The notes below the pieces were generated by a model, which saw only the letters and a list, made by a program, of their open reading frames with translations, was not told where the DNA came from and ran no database searches. The position numbers and the translations under genes were made by a program. 64,000 nucleotides of DNA, taken from assembly GCA_031308135.1 (NCBI GenBank), contig JAHLJT010009355.1, positions 4,587,217-4,651,216 of the forward strand. Reading direction: 5' to 3'. Positions 9,932 through 19,714 of this stretch are shown here, one piece after another. Within the stretch, counting starts at the first letter, position 1. Each line of letters starts with the position of its first letter. Origin of the DNA: Acheta domesticus (Eukaryota; Arthropoda; Insecta; Orthoptera; Gryllidae).

Positions 9932-10529
9932 TTAACCCTCGTACCATGTCTGGGGGTCGTTTTGGACCCCACGATCATTAATTTGTTAATATTTCCTTGA
10001 ATATTAGCAGGATAATTTCTGTCTTCTAGATATGCCTTTGTGCACTTATTAAGCGGTACCAAACCATTTTCACATTTGTTTCCAAATTTTATTAGAGATT
10101 TTTTTATTACATGTCACCAGTTTGACCTAAGGAATAGTCTTTAATTTTCCAATTCTTATTTCAAACATATTGTCATGAACTTCACAAAATGTGCCTGACA
10201 CCGTCAGTTTTTGTCTGAAGTTTGATTTATCGTGAAATAAGTTTCACGAACTCTTATAAGTATTTCTCCCGCATTATGAATCAATAATGAAGGCTATGTG
10301 CGATGGAGGTTATTCGTTTTATGAAATATTTAATATGAATAAATTATATTTATTACATTATTGATAATAACTAAGAAAAGGTTTTCTTACATAAAATCAA
10401 TTATTTACACTCGTATGTTGCCGTACACATTCCTGTTTACCGCTTTGAATTGTCAGTAAAGCTTGGGGGTCAAAAACGAACCCAGGTATAGTACTTCATA
10501 TAAACCAGCAGATATTGTACGAGGGTTAT
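9932..10529. mobile_element. piggyBac-like MITE
   Basis: The left end is TTAACCCTCGTACCATGTCTG and the reverse complement of the right end is ATAACCCTCGTACAATATCTG. A second, subterminal inverted motif follows on each side (GGGGGTCGTTTTGGACCCC at left, GGGTTCGTTTTTGACCCCC as complement at right). TTAA at the left and TTAT at the right fit the TTAA target duplication of piggyBac, with one mutation. The interior is AT-rich and non-coding, about 595 bp in all. Confidence 0.65.
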
Positions 10530-10764
10530 ACAGAAGAAGAAGACATGAGTGCCGTTGACAGCAAAAGAGGTATAAGTCAAATTTTGAAAGATTTGAGTTA
10601 GTTGCACTGGTAGATGGTTTTAACATTGTTCCATCTTGGGCTAAAATAGTGCGAGTCTAACTTCAATATTTCCGAGCTAGAGGCCAGCACAATGCAGAAA
10701 TAGCCAACAAGTTGCTCATACCGCCGCATGCAATTGTGGTGTAAGTCACAGGTGGTACGAAACA

Positions 10765-11055
10765 AGTTTCCAGAGGCTCCCGAGATATAGCTTCTTGTTT
10801 ATCAGCACCCTTCATACACGAAGCATCTCGAAAAAACATCATATAATCGCTTTTAATGCTACGTACGCAGGTCAAAATCGCAACTTCAAAATTGCTCTCA
10901 ATTGGTTTAAAATCGCGACAAAGCCCTATTTTTCCCTATCACATTACTATCTCAGACGAAAATTGTGCATGCCAATAATTTGAATGTAAGTCCTAGGTTT
11001 CAGAAACACTCGTAATGTGTGCAAAAGTGGTCAAGTTAACAAAGCAATTAATAAG
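10765..11055 (+). repeat. Dispersed repeat J, copy 1
   Basis: This shares long blocks with 39937-40235: ATAGCTTCTTGTTTATC, AGGTCAAAATCGCAACTTCA, CACATTACTATCTC, TTGTGCATGCCAAT and GTGTGCAAAAGTGGT. Both copies are on the same strand and both lie next to a SINE-C. No coding frame was recognised. It may be a transposon UTR or a MITE. Confidence 0.6.
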
Positions 11056-11069
11056 CAAGAAACAACACT

Positions 11070-11308
11070 GTCGCTGACTCAACGCGAGGTTCGAACCCCG
11101 ACGGCGGCAGGATTTTACACACTAGCTTGTAAGCCAGGTGGAATTCAGTCGCTCTCTGGAAGAGAATTCTAGCGGCCGGCAGCGCTGATCGGTAGTTTTC
11201 CGTGGTTTCTCCGATCAACCCCAGGCGAATGCCGGAGCAATACCCTAACAAACGAGCCACGGACCGCGCGCGATCTTTCCTTCCTCTTCCTTGGCCCATC
11301 CTGACCCC

Positions 11309-11391
<83 letters not shown>

Positions 11392-11550
11392 CATGCACTG
11401 CACTGCCACAACGCCGAGAGACCGTTCGGGAGGTGGGAAATATACAGCAAATCGACGAGTAGAGCGGGGCCCGATGTCGCCAACCAATCGGGGAAGAACT
11501 ATCTCTAGTCTCCGGTCAGCAGAGCATTTGACGCGCCCGGAAACATCAGC
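11070..11550 (+). mobile_element. SINE-C copy with long (AC)n
   Basis: A box B-like GAGGTTCGAACCCCGACGG starts the element. The core follows (CTCTCTGGAAGAGAATTCTA, CCAGGCGAATGCCGGAGC, CGAGCCACGGACCGCGCGCG), then the pyrimidine block, an AC tract at 11311-11388 and a diverged 3' third. The 5' part of the head is missing. Confidence 0.8.
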
Positions 11551-11689
11551 AATCTATGAAGAATTGCCTTACAGAAGTGCAAAGTGGGCCAAAGGACTCG
11601 GTGAACCTTCTGCACGACACGGTAAACCCTTAATTCCAAGGGACGGAAACAATCGGAGTTTGAGTTATAAAACGTCGTATCATCCGTAT

Positions 11690-11796
11690 ATTATAAATGC
11701 TCGTATTACTGTAATCCCATGCCCGGACCGAAGTTTTGTTCGTGTTGGCGAAATTCGTGTTAAGCCAGTTCGTGCTACCGAGGGTTTACTGTATTA
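11690..11796. mobile_element. Possible pogo-like element end
   Basis: TTACTGTAATCCC near the left and TACCGAGGGTTTACTGTA at 11778-11796 resemble the ends of pogo/Tigger-type elements (TACAGTAAWCCCTC). Only about 100 bp separate them and they pair imperfectly, so this may be a chance match or an end fragment. Confidence 0.25.
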
Positions 11797-11829
11797 GATT
11801 TTCGATTTGCCTACTTCTTGTTTCGTCCC

Positions 11830-12150
11830 GAAGATTCATTTGCGCGCGGAGGTTGCCCGCAGCGGCGCACAGTGCCCGAGAGGCGAAAGGGAGGGGAGGG
11901 CAGCGTTTGCGCGGAGCGCCCGCCGCGCGGCGCCACCTGCGCCTCCCCGCTCGCTGCCGCGGGCGGCGGCCAGATGGCGCGCGCGTCGCAGCAGCGCAGC
12001 GAGGGGCGCTGGTGGAAGCAGCGGAACACAACGCACTCGGCGCCTTGGGCTGATCACGCATGGCAACTGCTGCGACGGCCCCTTCAGCGGGCGACGTTTG
12101 ACACCGGAAGAGGGCGGCGCGCCTCCCGCTCTGAATGGGGCACGTCGCTT
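11830..12150. other. GC-rich CpG-dense island
   Basis: GCGC-rich sequence holds many CpG (GCGCGCGGAGG, CGCCCGCCGCGCGGCG, GGGCGGCGGCC). Overlapping long frames occur on all strands, without family resemblance. A SINE-C fragment follows. Confidence 0.5.
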
Positions 12151-12159
12151 TCCCTCCTC

Positions 12160-12245
12160 TGGGTATCTTCCTTCGGCGAAGAAATGGCCCAGCCGGGAGA
12201 CGTTCCAAGCTCCCAGCTGGTCTCCCGGTATATATGTACAAGGGG
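12160..12245 (-). mobile_element. SINE-C fragment
   Basis: CCCAGCCGGGAGACGTTCCAAGCTCCCAGC and TGGTCTCCCGGTATATATG followed by GGGGAGAGGATA match the minus-strand order of SINE-C just outside its CA tract. The purine tract that follows starts where other copies read AAGGAAGAGGAAGGAAAG. Confidence 0.55.
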
Positions 12246-12488
12246 AGAGGATAAGAAGGAAGGAAAGAAAGAAAAAGAATGAAAGGAAAGAAAGAGAAGA
12301 AAGAAAAGAAAGAAGGAAAGAAAGAAGGAAAGAAGGTAGGAAAGAAAGAAGGAAAGAAGGAAGGAAAGAAGGAAGGAAAGAAAGAAAGAAAAGAAAGGAA
12401 AGAAAGAAAGGAAAGAAAGAAAAGAAAGAAGGAAAGAAAGAAAGAAAAGAAAGAAGGAAAGAAAAGAAAGAAGGAAAGGAAGAAAAAA
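12246..12488. repeat. Purine (GAAAG/GGAAG)n tract
   Basis: About 240 bp are nearly pure A and G on the + strand, built from irregular GAAA, GGAA and GAAG units. Frames here translate into Lys/Glu or Ser/Phe strings and are artefacts. It appears to have grown from the purine block of the adjacent SINE-C. Confidence 0.85.
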
Positions 12489-13814
12489 TATTACTAATAG
12501 AATCCACGAAAAACTACTGAATCGCTAGAGTTTTCCCAGAAGCACGCTGGAGCGGCTGAATTAGACTTAGTAGCTAATTATGTAGACGACCCCCAGGGTT
12601 AGCATTTTGTTTCTAATTGTTAGTTATTTCAAAAAGGCACCACCTGCAAATTCGGCGCTAACCAAAATACACGCCCATTCACAATTTTTATTCAATTTTC
12701 ATTACCTTCATAAAATATGGGCGTACCATCGTTCTAACGAGTGAGCTGAAAGTTGAAAGTATACCATTTTAATTTCGCGTTCAAACTACAACAAACTAGT
12801 GGGGCTGACACAGCTCATACTTTTCCGCATGATTTCTAAATTTGCAATTTTCGAAAATTCACTTCGTTCAACGAAAATGAAATCTATGTCAAAATTTTAA
12901 GCTTCCCTTTTCCTAACCCTGGTAAAGATTTAAATAAAAACGTTAGCGTTATAAATTGCATTAAATTCAATAAGAAATTAGGGAAAAAACTTTTTTTAAA
13001 AAAAAATGTACATGATCTTTTGTAAATCGCTATTTTTTTTTAGAAGAATCAACTTCATTTGATGTAGTCTTTTGAATTTCCAAAAATAATACAGAAATAA
13101 GTGAAACATGTCTCACGTCGTCAATATTTACATTACAGACTACAGTGCTAGAAATCACTTCTAATAAAGTTAATCGAAAACTGAAAAGTTTTCAGTGAAA
13201 ATGAACTAACTTATGTATTTTCTGAAATGCTCAAAGGACGGTTTCTCAAAATGTTTACAATTGTTTAGAAGAAATTTACTTCTTGGAACCATGCGTTTAT
13301 TTTCCTATCATACTGATAAAGTTGTATTACAGTTCTACTACCAGGGGCAGAGGCGTATCTACTGTATGGAAGACATGGCACTTGCCATGGGCGCCATTCA
13401 CATGGGGCGCTATTTAGAGTATACCCGTTAAAGAAAGTAGCAATTGTAATTTGAAGTATCCTGACAGGAGCGCAAATTCTATGCCTGCCATGAGCGCCTG
13501 AATATCTAGACATGCTTCCGCTGAGGGGATAGAAAATTGAGGACAACGTGAAAAAGGTTTTTTAGGCGCCGATAGATACGAGGGTGGGAGGAAAACAAAA
13601 CCTACCCGAGACTGAAGATATTTCGAAAAAGTACGAGACAGTTTGTACAACTCTGTAGCGCCACTAGTGATTCTTGAAGCGGTGTTTCCTATGCAGCCTC
13701 TCGCTCATTCGCTTCCGCCCCGGGGCTTTCAGCTGTGCGACAAACTACCTGCAGTCGAGTACTCATCGCGCGCTGCATCTTCCGAGTTTCGTGTCTAAAC
13801 GCTCGTCGCTATCA
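12489..13814. other. AT-rich DNA without recognised genes
   Basis: The sequence is AT-rich with poly-T and poly-A runs (about 12990-13045). Short frames at 13213-13546 have no recognisable product. A vague resemblance of 12790-12850 to 22880-22930 (AACTAGTGG, CGCATNATTT) hints at an old repeat. Confidence 0.4.
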
Positions 13815-14003
13815 TTTATTTTTAATTCAACAAATGTTGGCGAAGGAGTGGGGGTAGGCATTCCGGGGCTCAAGAAAACGTGCGCATATAAAATCAGCTG
13901 TTGATGTTTTCATCCAATCGGGAACCTGAACGTCACCGTAGTGACGTCACTGCAGCGACATATAAGCTGCCCGTTGGATGAAACCGTCAACAGCTGATAC
14001 CGC
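13815..14003. mobile_element. Group E palindromic MITE core, with GC-island-flank repeat on its left
   Basis: The palindrome at about 13885-14003 has arms ATCAGCTGTTGATG and the complement of CATCAACGGGCAGC-type sequence. GTTTCATCC-like and GGATGAAACCGTCAACAG blocks surround TGACGTCA at 13942. To its left, 13815-13880 matches the reverse complement of the edge of the GC island at 8061-8125. The terminal ACTGCGATTTT ends of group E are not seen. Confidence 0.6.
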
Positions 14004-14324
14004 CAGAGGCGCGCTGTCCCGGGCGATTGAGGTTTCGCAGAGGAGCGGCAAACCTCGTTGCGGACAGTACGGGAATGCTCACCACGTGTCTTCCGCACTC
14101 CCAGCTGCGGATAATAATTAAATTTTAAAAAATCAAAACAGGGCACAGGCATGGGAACACCGCTGGCTGGCGAAAGTCAGAGCTATCTCGCAAAAAAAAT
14201 GTAAAACTCACAGAAACATTCACACATATATACACACAATATGAGTACGCAAATACACACAACATACAAATATAGAAGATAAATATATAAGCTTTGTTAT
14301 ACAAATATAACAAAAAATATAGAA

Positions 14325-14463
14325 GCCGCGTGATCGCAAACACTGCTTGATACGGTCGCGATTCTGCGATATCTAGCGGCACGACCGAGAAAGACGCGAA
14401 ATATCGTGACATATTCCATCGTGAAGACGGGCTTTGAGGGGCAAAGTTAGAAAAATCGCAGTA
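14325..14463. mobile_element. Group D MITE, right half
   Basis: The core reads GATCGCAAACACTGCTTGATACGGTCGCGATTC, then TAGCGGCACGACCGAGAAAG, ATATTCCATCGTGAAGAC and the terminal GTTAGAAAAATCGCAGTA. The left arm is absent (truncated). Confidence 0.7.
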
Positions 14464-14496
14464 TAAATATTACTTTGTTTTTGTTTATTTGTTATT

Positions 14497-14680
14497 TAAG
14501 GTCGCTTCAACATCTAGGTCATACGCGACCACTATCGGATTTAACGTAATGGTATGAAGATGAAACGATATGGTGATGACAGGGGGTGAAAGGAGGAACA
14601 CATACAACCATGCGCTCGACCTCACGGTTCAAGATCACTACGGCAGTACCGCGTTCGCAATCTCGGCCTCGGGGCCGACA
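14497..14680 (-). mobile_element. SINE-B copy 2
   Basis: On the minus strand this carries the tRNA-like head (about 14620-14680, box A decayed) and the body with GACCTAGATGTTGAAGCG near 14505-14520. It is the same order as the copy at 62167-62399. A GC island lies directly beyond the head. Confidence 0.7.
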
Positions 14681-14689
14681 ATATTGCTG

Positions 14690-14990
14690 GTTGCAGTGTG
14701 GCAGAGCGTGCGGTGCGGCTGCGTGGGGCCGCGCGCCCCCTGGCCGCGCCGCTATTTCGGGGGCGGGCGCGCACGCGCCGGCGGGCGGGGCGCGGGGGGG
14801 GGCGGGGGCGGGGCGGGGCAGGCCACGTGCCCAGGCGCGCGGCCGCACGTGCGGAAGTAGGTCAGCGGGCCTCGCGCGGCCTACATCGCCCCGCCGGTGG
14901 ATGCAGCCAAGGCCCCAGCCCCTCCCCTCCCCCCGGAGATAGCGCAGAGGAGGAATTCGCGCCGCGCTACAGGCAACGTCGCTACTGCAT
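14690..14990. other. GC-rich CpG-dense island
   Basis: GGGGCGGGG boxes, CGCGCGC runs and CCACGTG/GCACGTG motifs are packed into 300 bp. Frames of about 100-118 codons on + are composition artefacts (Arg/Gly/Ala/Pro strings). Confidence 0.6.
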
Positions 14991-15011
14991 CACGTTCTGA
15001 CAAAGTGCTCA

Positions 15012-15415
15012 CGACTATTCCTCTCGTGGAATTAGTTTTTAATTATACATACAAAAAGCAGGGCGGTGCATCTCCAAACTTTATCGTTTTTTTTTCCCCT
15101 TCTGATATTTCGTACCGGTTCTCCCTCCTGGCCAATCATAAACTCTGACTCATCTATCTTAGGAGGCGGTGTACATCGATCGCTATATCCATCTCCAATG
15201 AACCGCCTATGTACTATGACATAACCTCATTAATTTTAACATATTTTCAATATTTGGCGCAGCTTGGAACTCTGATGATAATTTATTCGTGGAATAGTCC
15301 TATTAAATACCACTCGTGCTTTGGAAATTCTCAGAAATTCTCGTCCTCCTCGCTTCGCGAATCCGAGATTTATGCATAATTTCCAAAGCAGTCGTATTAT
15401 CTGCGGTAAGGTTGA
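15012..15415 (+). mobile_element. MITE family F, copy 1
   Basis: Terminal ACTATTCCTCTCGTGGAATTA pairs with the right TTATTCGTGGAATAGTCC. The interior includes TTAATTATACATACAAAAAG, CCTCCTGGCCAATCA and TACATCGATCGCTATAT. Beyond the right end, ACCACTCGTGCTTTGGAAATT is followed about 50 bp later by an inverted partner AATTTCCAAAGCAGTCGTATT. Related copies are at 40490 (-), 49818 (+) and 59007 (+). Confidence 0.7.
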
Positions 15416-15599
15416 AGGGAAAATTATATCTATGACTTCTCACAATCAATGGAGGGAGGGTATTTGCAGAAATTCCAAAGAGAATTTGCAGTTCGCCTCA
15501 CGCTACAAATATAAATTGATTCATTTAGTTGAAAAATTAGCCGTTAATGGGCTTCCACTAGACGAGGCCAGGTTCATCGACTGCGTTATCGAAAGCTTT

Positions 15600-15800
15600 G
15601 TCTCTGCAGCGACTGTGGCCGAGGTCACAGTGTTCGATTCCCAATGGCAACGAATTTTTTATGTTCGCTACAAAGCTACTTCGCATTCAGCAGCAGCCTG
15701 GAGGTGGATAACAGCGGCAGGCTGCTCGGATGGGTAGGTTTCCATGGTTTCTCTCATCTCTGTCTACCAGAGCATTACCCTAACATCCGGGCCGCGAACC
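15600..15800 (+). mobile_element. Diverged SINE-C-like fragment
   Basis: ACTGTGGCCGAGGTCACAGT then GTTCGATTCCC looks like a decayed tRNA-type head. The following CAGCCTGGAGGTGGATAA, CATGGTTTCTCTCATC and CAGAGCATTACCCTAACA follow SINE-C order. The copy stops before the pyrimidine block. Confidence 0.45.
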
Positions 15801-16059
15801 TTGTGCACTTATTTTAATGATTTTAAAATACTGATAAAATTAATTTGACTATTTACAGAAATGTACCTGAAGATGCCAGAAAAATGTACATTGAAAGAAA
15901 CATCGTACATGTTACACAAGCATTTTCATAAAATTCAAATAGATTTTTGATGTGATTCCGTTGTAATCTACGCCAATGACTGTCTCAAATTAGAAGATAA
16001 AGTAAATAGCGTAGGGAAATGAATGGCAATCGCTGCGCTGTCCGAGCTACTTCGAAAGG

Positions 16060-16330
16060 GGAAATCGGCGCGTCCTCGGGCTGCTGCGCGGGTGGAGGGG
16101 TGGGGGAGGGGGAGTGGGAGGGGAGGGGAGGGTTGGCCCGGGCGCTGCATCGACGCGGCCGCCCCCGCTTCGCCGCCCCATCGGAGGAGGGGGAGGGGAG
16201 GGGGTGACCCGCGCGGCGTCCACCTCACACTGCCCCTCCCCCCCGCCACAGGCGCCACAGCGCATCAGCTGTCACTGCAGCGCCTCGGCCAGGTCACAGC
16301 GCTCCAGTCCCGACGGCGCGCCGGGAGTTT
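16060..16330. other. GC-rich CpG-dense island with G-runs
   Basis: GGGAGGGG-type runs (about 16095-16135 and 16185-16205) lie in a GC-rich block of about 270 bp. Its right part merges into a GC-rich version of a SINE-C head. Frames here are artefacts. Confidence 0.55.
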
Positions 16331-16600
16331 AGACTGGAGCTCGAATTCGGTGTCTGCCTGGAGGAGAATTCTGCTGCTCTGATCGGTAGTTTCCCATGCT
16401 TCCTCCGATCAACACCAGGCGAATGCCCGAGCAGTACCCTAAAAAATGGGCGCGATCTTTCCTTCCTCTTCCTTGTCCTATCCTCTCCCCTAACACACAC
16501 ATGCACTACACTACCACACAAGCCAGAAGACCGGTCAGGAGCTTAGATCTTTTCCCGAACGGGGTGGTGCATCGCTATGGAAGACAGTTGGGAAAACCCC
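16255..16600 (+). mobile_element. SINE-C copy with GC-rich head
   Basis: Head blocks GCATCAGCTGTCACTGCAGC and CCAGTCCCGACGGCG align to the heads at 38.1 and 29.8 kb. The core (GCCTGGAGGAGAATTCTGC, CCGATCAACACCAGGCGAAT), the pyrimidine block, a short ACACACACATGCACTACAC and GAAGACCGGTCAGGAGC follow. The 3' third is lost after about 16600. Confidence 0.7.
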
Positions 16601-16619
16601 TACAGACATGAAATTTTCT

Positions 16620-17222
16620 AAAAATTGTTCCGAATTTTCTTTAAATTTCTCACAAAAAGAGAGTGAAATACACTTATAAAGGAGGCATAGGTCCGATTTC
16701 ACTGTTGATTATGATATTTCCAAAATTACACAAAAAGTTGAATTTTTCGGCCCCTTCCTACAGCAACAATATCAAAGACAAAGATTTTTATCTCAAATAA
16801 AACTTGTTCTACACAATTAATTAATCACACGTTCTGCAATTTTTTCCACATTTGATTCTTTCATAAAAAAAATTGTACGTCAATTACAATTTTCCGAAAC
16901 TTGTAGTAGATTTCGAACAATTTTGTGTGAAATATGGGCAGTATTAGAAATATCAAGAACAAGATTTGTTTAAAAATAAAATATTTTCTTCAAATTTTGC
17001 TAGGTATAATGCTAAGTGTACTCTATAAAATAACAAACGCCATTCTGCAGTATTCTTTTGTTTCTCCAAAAATTGCGCATTTAAAAAAAATAACTCTCCC
17101 GACGTTAATGTTTAGATTACCAGCGATTTGTATACATTATTGCACTTGTGAGTACAAGTGCTTCAAATGGTTTCCAATTAGGATTTTTAAAAACTCAAAA
17201 ATTTTCATATTGACAGAAACAC
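16620..17222. repeat. AT-rich DNA related to repeat G
   Basis: TTTTTCGGCCCCTTCCTACAGCAACAAT resembles the repeat G block at 57511-57875 (TTTCGGCGCCTTCCTGCAAC). The rest is AT-rich with AAATTTT and TTTCCAAAA strings and one 114-codon frame of no known family. Confidence 0.35.
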
Positions 17223-17500
17223 TTACATATTTTCCCAAAACGGCTCCGAAATTTTCAAGGAAACTAATTTATTTTTAAATTTGCTCAGGCTTTGAGGAAA
17301 GGGATCAAAGATTGTCACAGGCAAATCGTTCCACTCTCCAATAGTTCGATTCGCGAATGTTTGCTCGTTCTGCGCAGCAACCGTTCGCGTCACGAACCAC
17401 GTGACCACAGCACGGGCCCTCCGTCTGAATAGCCAGACCAGACGCTGGCTGGAATGTTCCATGGAGAGAGCGAATGTCGAGAAAATTTGAAAGTGACAAT
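17223..17500 (-). pseudogene. Non-LTR retrotransposon C-terminal fragment
   Basis: The minus frame ending at 17223 contains NEQTFANRTIGEWNDLPVTI and FPQSLSKFKNKL. This resembles the conserved C-terminal tail of many insect LINE ORF2 proteins (FANRTIxEWNxLP... FKxxL). No reverse-transcriptase motif is present upstream in the same frame, which runs on into the GC-rich minisatellite. It is a dead fragment and the clade is not determinable. Confidence 0.55.
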
Positions 17501-17679
17501 TTTCAACGGTAACCAACCAGAAATAACACGATGAAGATGTACAAGAGGCAATATTTAAAAGAAATGCTTCACACATTTGTTTGAATGGCTTGAAACAAGG
17601 AAAATAATTTTGGCGTTTAAAATTGCCGCTAATATTGCGCCGCAAACAGTTCCTGAAGCTCATTGGCCGAAGCCGGATG

Positions 17680-18300
17680 GCAGCGCAAGAGCCTCTCCTT
17701 TCTGCACCGGCGGTGGCCAGCGATAAGGGCGGAAATGCCCACCGCCACGGCGCGATAGCCCTGCCTCCGGGCATCCGCCCCGCCGCCCCTCCCCGCCTCA
17801 ACCTTACACTCCTACCCGCCGCAAACACACCCCGCCCCGCCCCTCCCCGCCTCAACCTTACACTCCTCCCCGCCACAAACACGCCCCGCCCCGCCTCAAC
17901 CTTACATTCCTCCCCGCCGCAAACACGCCCCGCCCCGCTCCGCCTCAACCTTACCCTCCTCCCCGCCACAAACACCCCCCGCCCTGCCCCGCCCCGCCTC
18001 AACCTTACCCTCCTCCCCGCCGCAAACACGCCCCGCCCCGCTCCGCCTCAACCTTACCCTCCTCCCCGCCACAAACACCCCCCGCCCTGCCCCGCCCCGC
18101 CTCAACCTTACCCTCCTCCCCGCCACAAACACGCCCCGCCCCGCCTCAACCTTACATTCCTCCCCGCCACAAACACGCCCCGCCCCGCTCCGCCTCAACC
18201 TTACACTCCTCCCCGCCGCAAATACACCCCGCCCCACCCCGCCCCACCCCGCCCCCACCCCGCCCCGCCCCGCCAGGCGGAACACAGAGCCCAAGGGGCC
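17680..18300. repeat. GC-rich minisatellite (44/49/54-bp units) in a GC island
   Basis: Units carry CTCAACCTTACACTCCTCCC, GCCRCAAACAC and a CCCCGCCCCGC run. The marker CAACCTTA begins near 17799, 17853, 17897, 17946, 18000, 18049, 18103, 18147 and 18196, giving spacings of 54, 44, 49, 54, 49, 54, 44 and 49. The 5-bp steps fit gain and loss of a CCCCG pentamer. Frames of 130-268 codons through it are artefacts. Confidence 0.9.
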
Positions 18301-18331
18301 CGAGGCACTCCTTTGCTTCTCTTGCCCGCTA

Positions 18332-18484
18332 TTCTGCGATTTTCGTAACTTGATAGGAACCAGCTGTTGACGGTTTCATCCAATCGGGAGCTTGTACGTC
18401 ACCATAATGGCATATAAGCTCCCGATTGGATGGCAGCGAAACATCTCATTCCTGTCAGGCGCAGAGTTAAGAAAATCGCAGTAC
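18332..18484. mobile_element. Group E palindromic MITE
   Basis: Ends are TTCTGCGATTTTCGTAACTT and the complement of GTTAAGAAAATCGCAGTA. The arms carry GACGGTTTCATCCAATCGGG and CCCGATTGGATGGCAGCG. Standard group E ends flank it. The centre has lost the TGACGTCA palindrome. Confidence 0.7.
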
Positions 18485-18600
18485 AGTCACTCGTGCATCG
18501 CCCTTCCCATAATACTCGTGGCTCCTGGCCCTTTGCGGTGGCGTTAGAGGGACGAGGCGCACACCTGACCTCCCTCCCTCTTGTCCTACGTGCCAGGGAT

Positions 18601-18774
18601 AGTGCGATTTTCCTAACTCTGCTTCTCAAGACACGACTTCACGATGGAATATGTCACATGGCATTTCGTGTGTTTCTCAGAAGTTCCGCTAGATACCTCA
18701 AGAGCGCGACCGTATGACAGTGCTTGCGACTGTGGCCAAAGGGGCTTGAGAGGCAGAGTTAGAAAAATCGCAGT
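18601..18774. mobile_element. Group D palindromic MITE
   Basis: The left arm reads AGTGCGATTTTCCTAACTCT, CACGATGGAATATGTCACAT and CCGCTAGATACC. The right arm is shortened: GCTTGCGACTGTGGCC, then GCTTGAGAGGCAGAGTTAG and AAAAATCGCAGT. It lies 116 bp from the group E copy upstream and shares its ends. Confidence 0.7.
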
Positions 18775-18839
18775 GGAAGTAGCGGGTTGCACCTCGGGGC
18801 TCACGGGCCACGCTCCTTGGGATTTAGTCAAGTGCGCGC

Positions 18840-19090
18840 GGAAACACGGCCCCTAGCCAGCCCCAGCCGACGCGTCGGGAGGCGACGACGCCCTGGCTAG
18901 GCCTGCTGCGCTGAGCTGAGCTGCGCTGAGCTGCGCTGAGCTGAGCTGAGCTGAGCTGAGCTGAGCTGAGCTGAGCTGAGCTGAGCTGCGCGAGACCCTC
19001 GCTCCTCACGAGCCCGCGAGCTCCGTTGCGCCGGGGAGGGGAGGGGAGGGGAGGGGAGGGGAGGGGACCGCGGGGCGGTTGGGCGCACGC
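18840..19090. repeat. GC island with (GCTGA)n and (GGGGA)n arrays
   Basis: A pentamer array GCTGA/GCTGC spans about 18905-18988 and a G4A pentamer array spans 19033-19067, inside CpG-rich DNA. The G-run array could form G-quadruplexes in vitro. ORFs reading Ala-Gln-Leu-Ser repeats are artefacts. Confidence 0.85.
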
Positions 19091-19184
19091 AGCCATTGGC
19101 TTTGAAGCGCGTGACACAGGAGGCACGCCAATTATCAGAGGGCGCAAACAAGCAAGACAACATTCGAAGCCAATGTAATATGTT

Positions 19185-19640
19185 AAGTCATTTTTAAGAT
19201 TTCGATTTCGACTAATAAATTTTTTACCTTATTCCTTCGTTTTTATTACATTTTAATGGTACTTGCTTTACATAATACGAGTTGCAACGAATGTTCTCCA
19301 CAGAATTCCTGAGTACCTTCACCTGATGGCCTATTCGATTTCTTCGCTCAGAAGTTGTATTGTCAGTCACTGCATGCAATCCAAGGTTAGGTTCAGTCGA
19401 TTTCGGTATAACTAAAGACAGACATTTTCGGATAGAAAACAGTCTAAACCAAGAGTCAGCAAGCTGAGTTCACTTAAGGAATAGAAGAAGCCTCGATTAC
19501 ATCAGTAACATATCCAACAGCTTGAGTTGTTCATCCGAACCTGTTTTGACCTCATTTCTTCGTCATTTTTCTGTTTTTAGTTCATTTTAAAAACATTTTA
19601 AGAGCATTTTACTTATTCTTGGCGACGTTTTAGGTCATCA
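19185..19640 (+). repeat. Dispersed repeat L, copy 1
   Basis: This shares ordered blocks with 58520-59000: GACTAATAA, TTTTAATGGTA, TGTTCTCCACAGAATTCC, CCTATTCGATTTCTT, ATAACTAAAGA, AGCAAGCTGA and GTAACATATCCAACAGC. Both copies are on the same strand. No protein was recognised. Confidence 0.55.
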
Positions 19641-19714
19641 AAATCCACCTCCTGCTCATGACATTGTACCAGCGATAGTCTTCAACATGGGCGCAGGTGT
19701 AAATCTGTCCTGAT

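Noticed and set aside
12279..12507. Lys/Glu-rich and Ser/Phe-rich proteins
   Set aside because: They are translations of the GAAAG purine tract.
17223..18029. 268-codon open frame on the minus strand, the longest in the window
   Set aside because: Most of it translates the GC-rich minisatellite. Only the last about 60 codons look protein-like (LINE tail). Not one gene.
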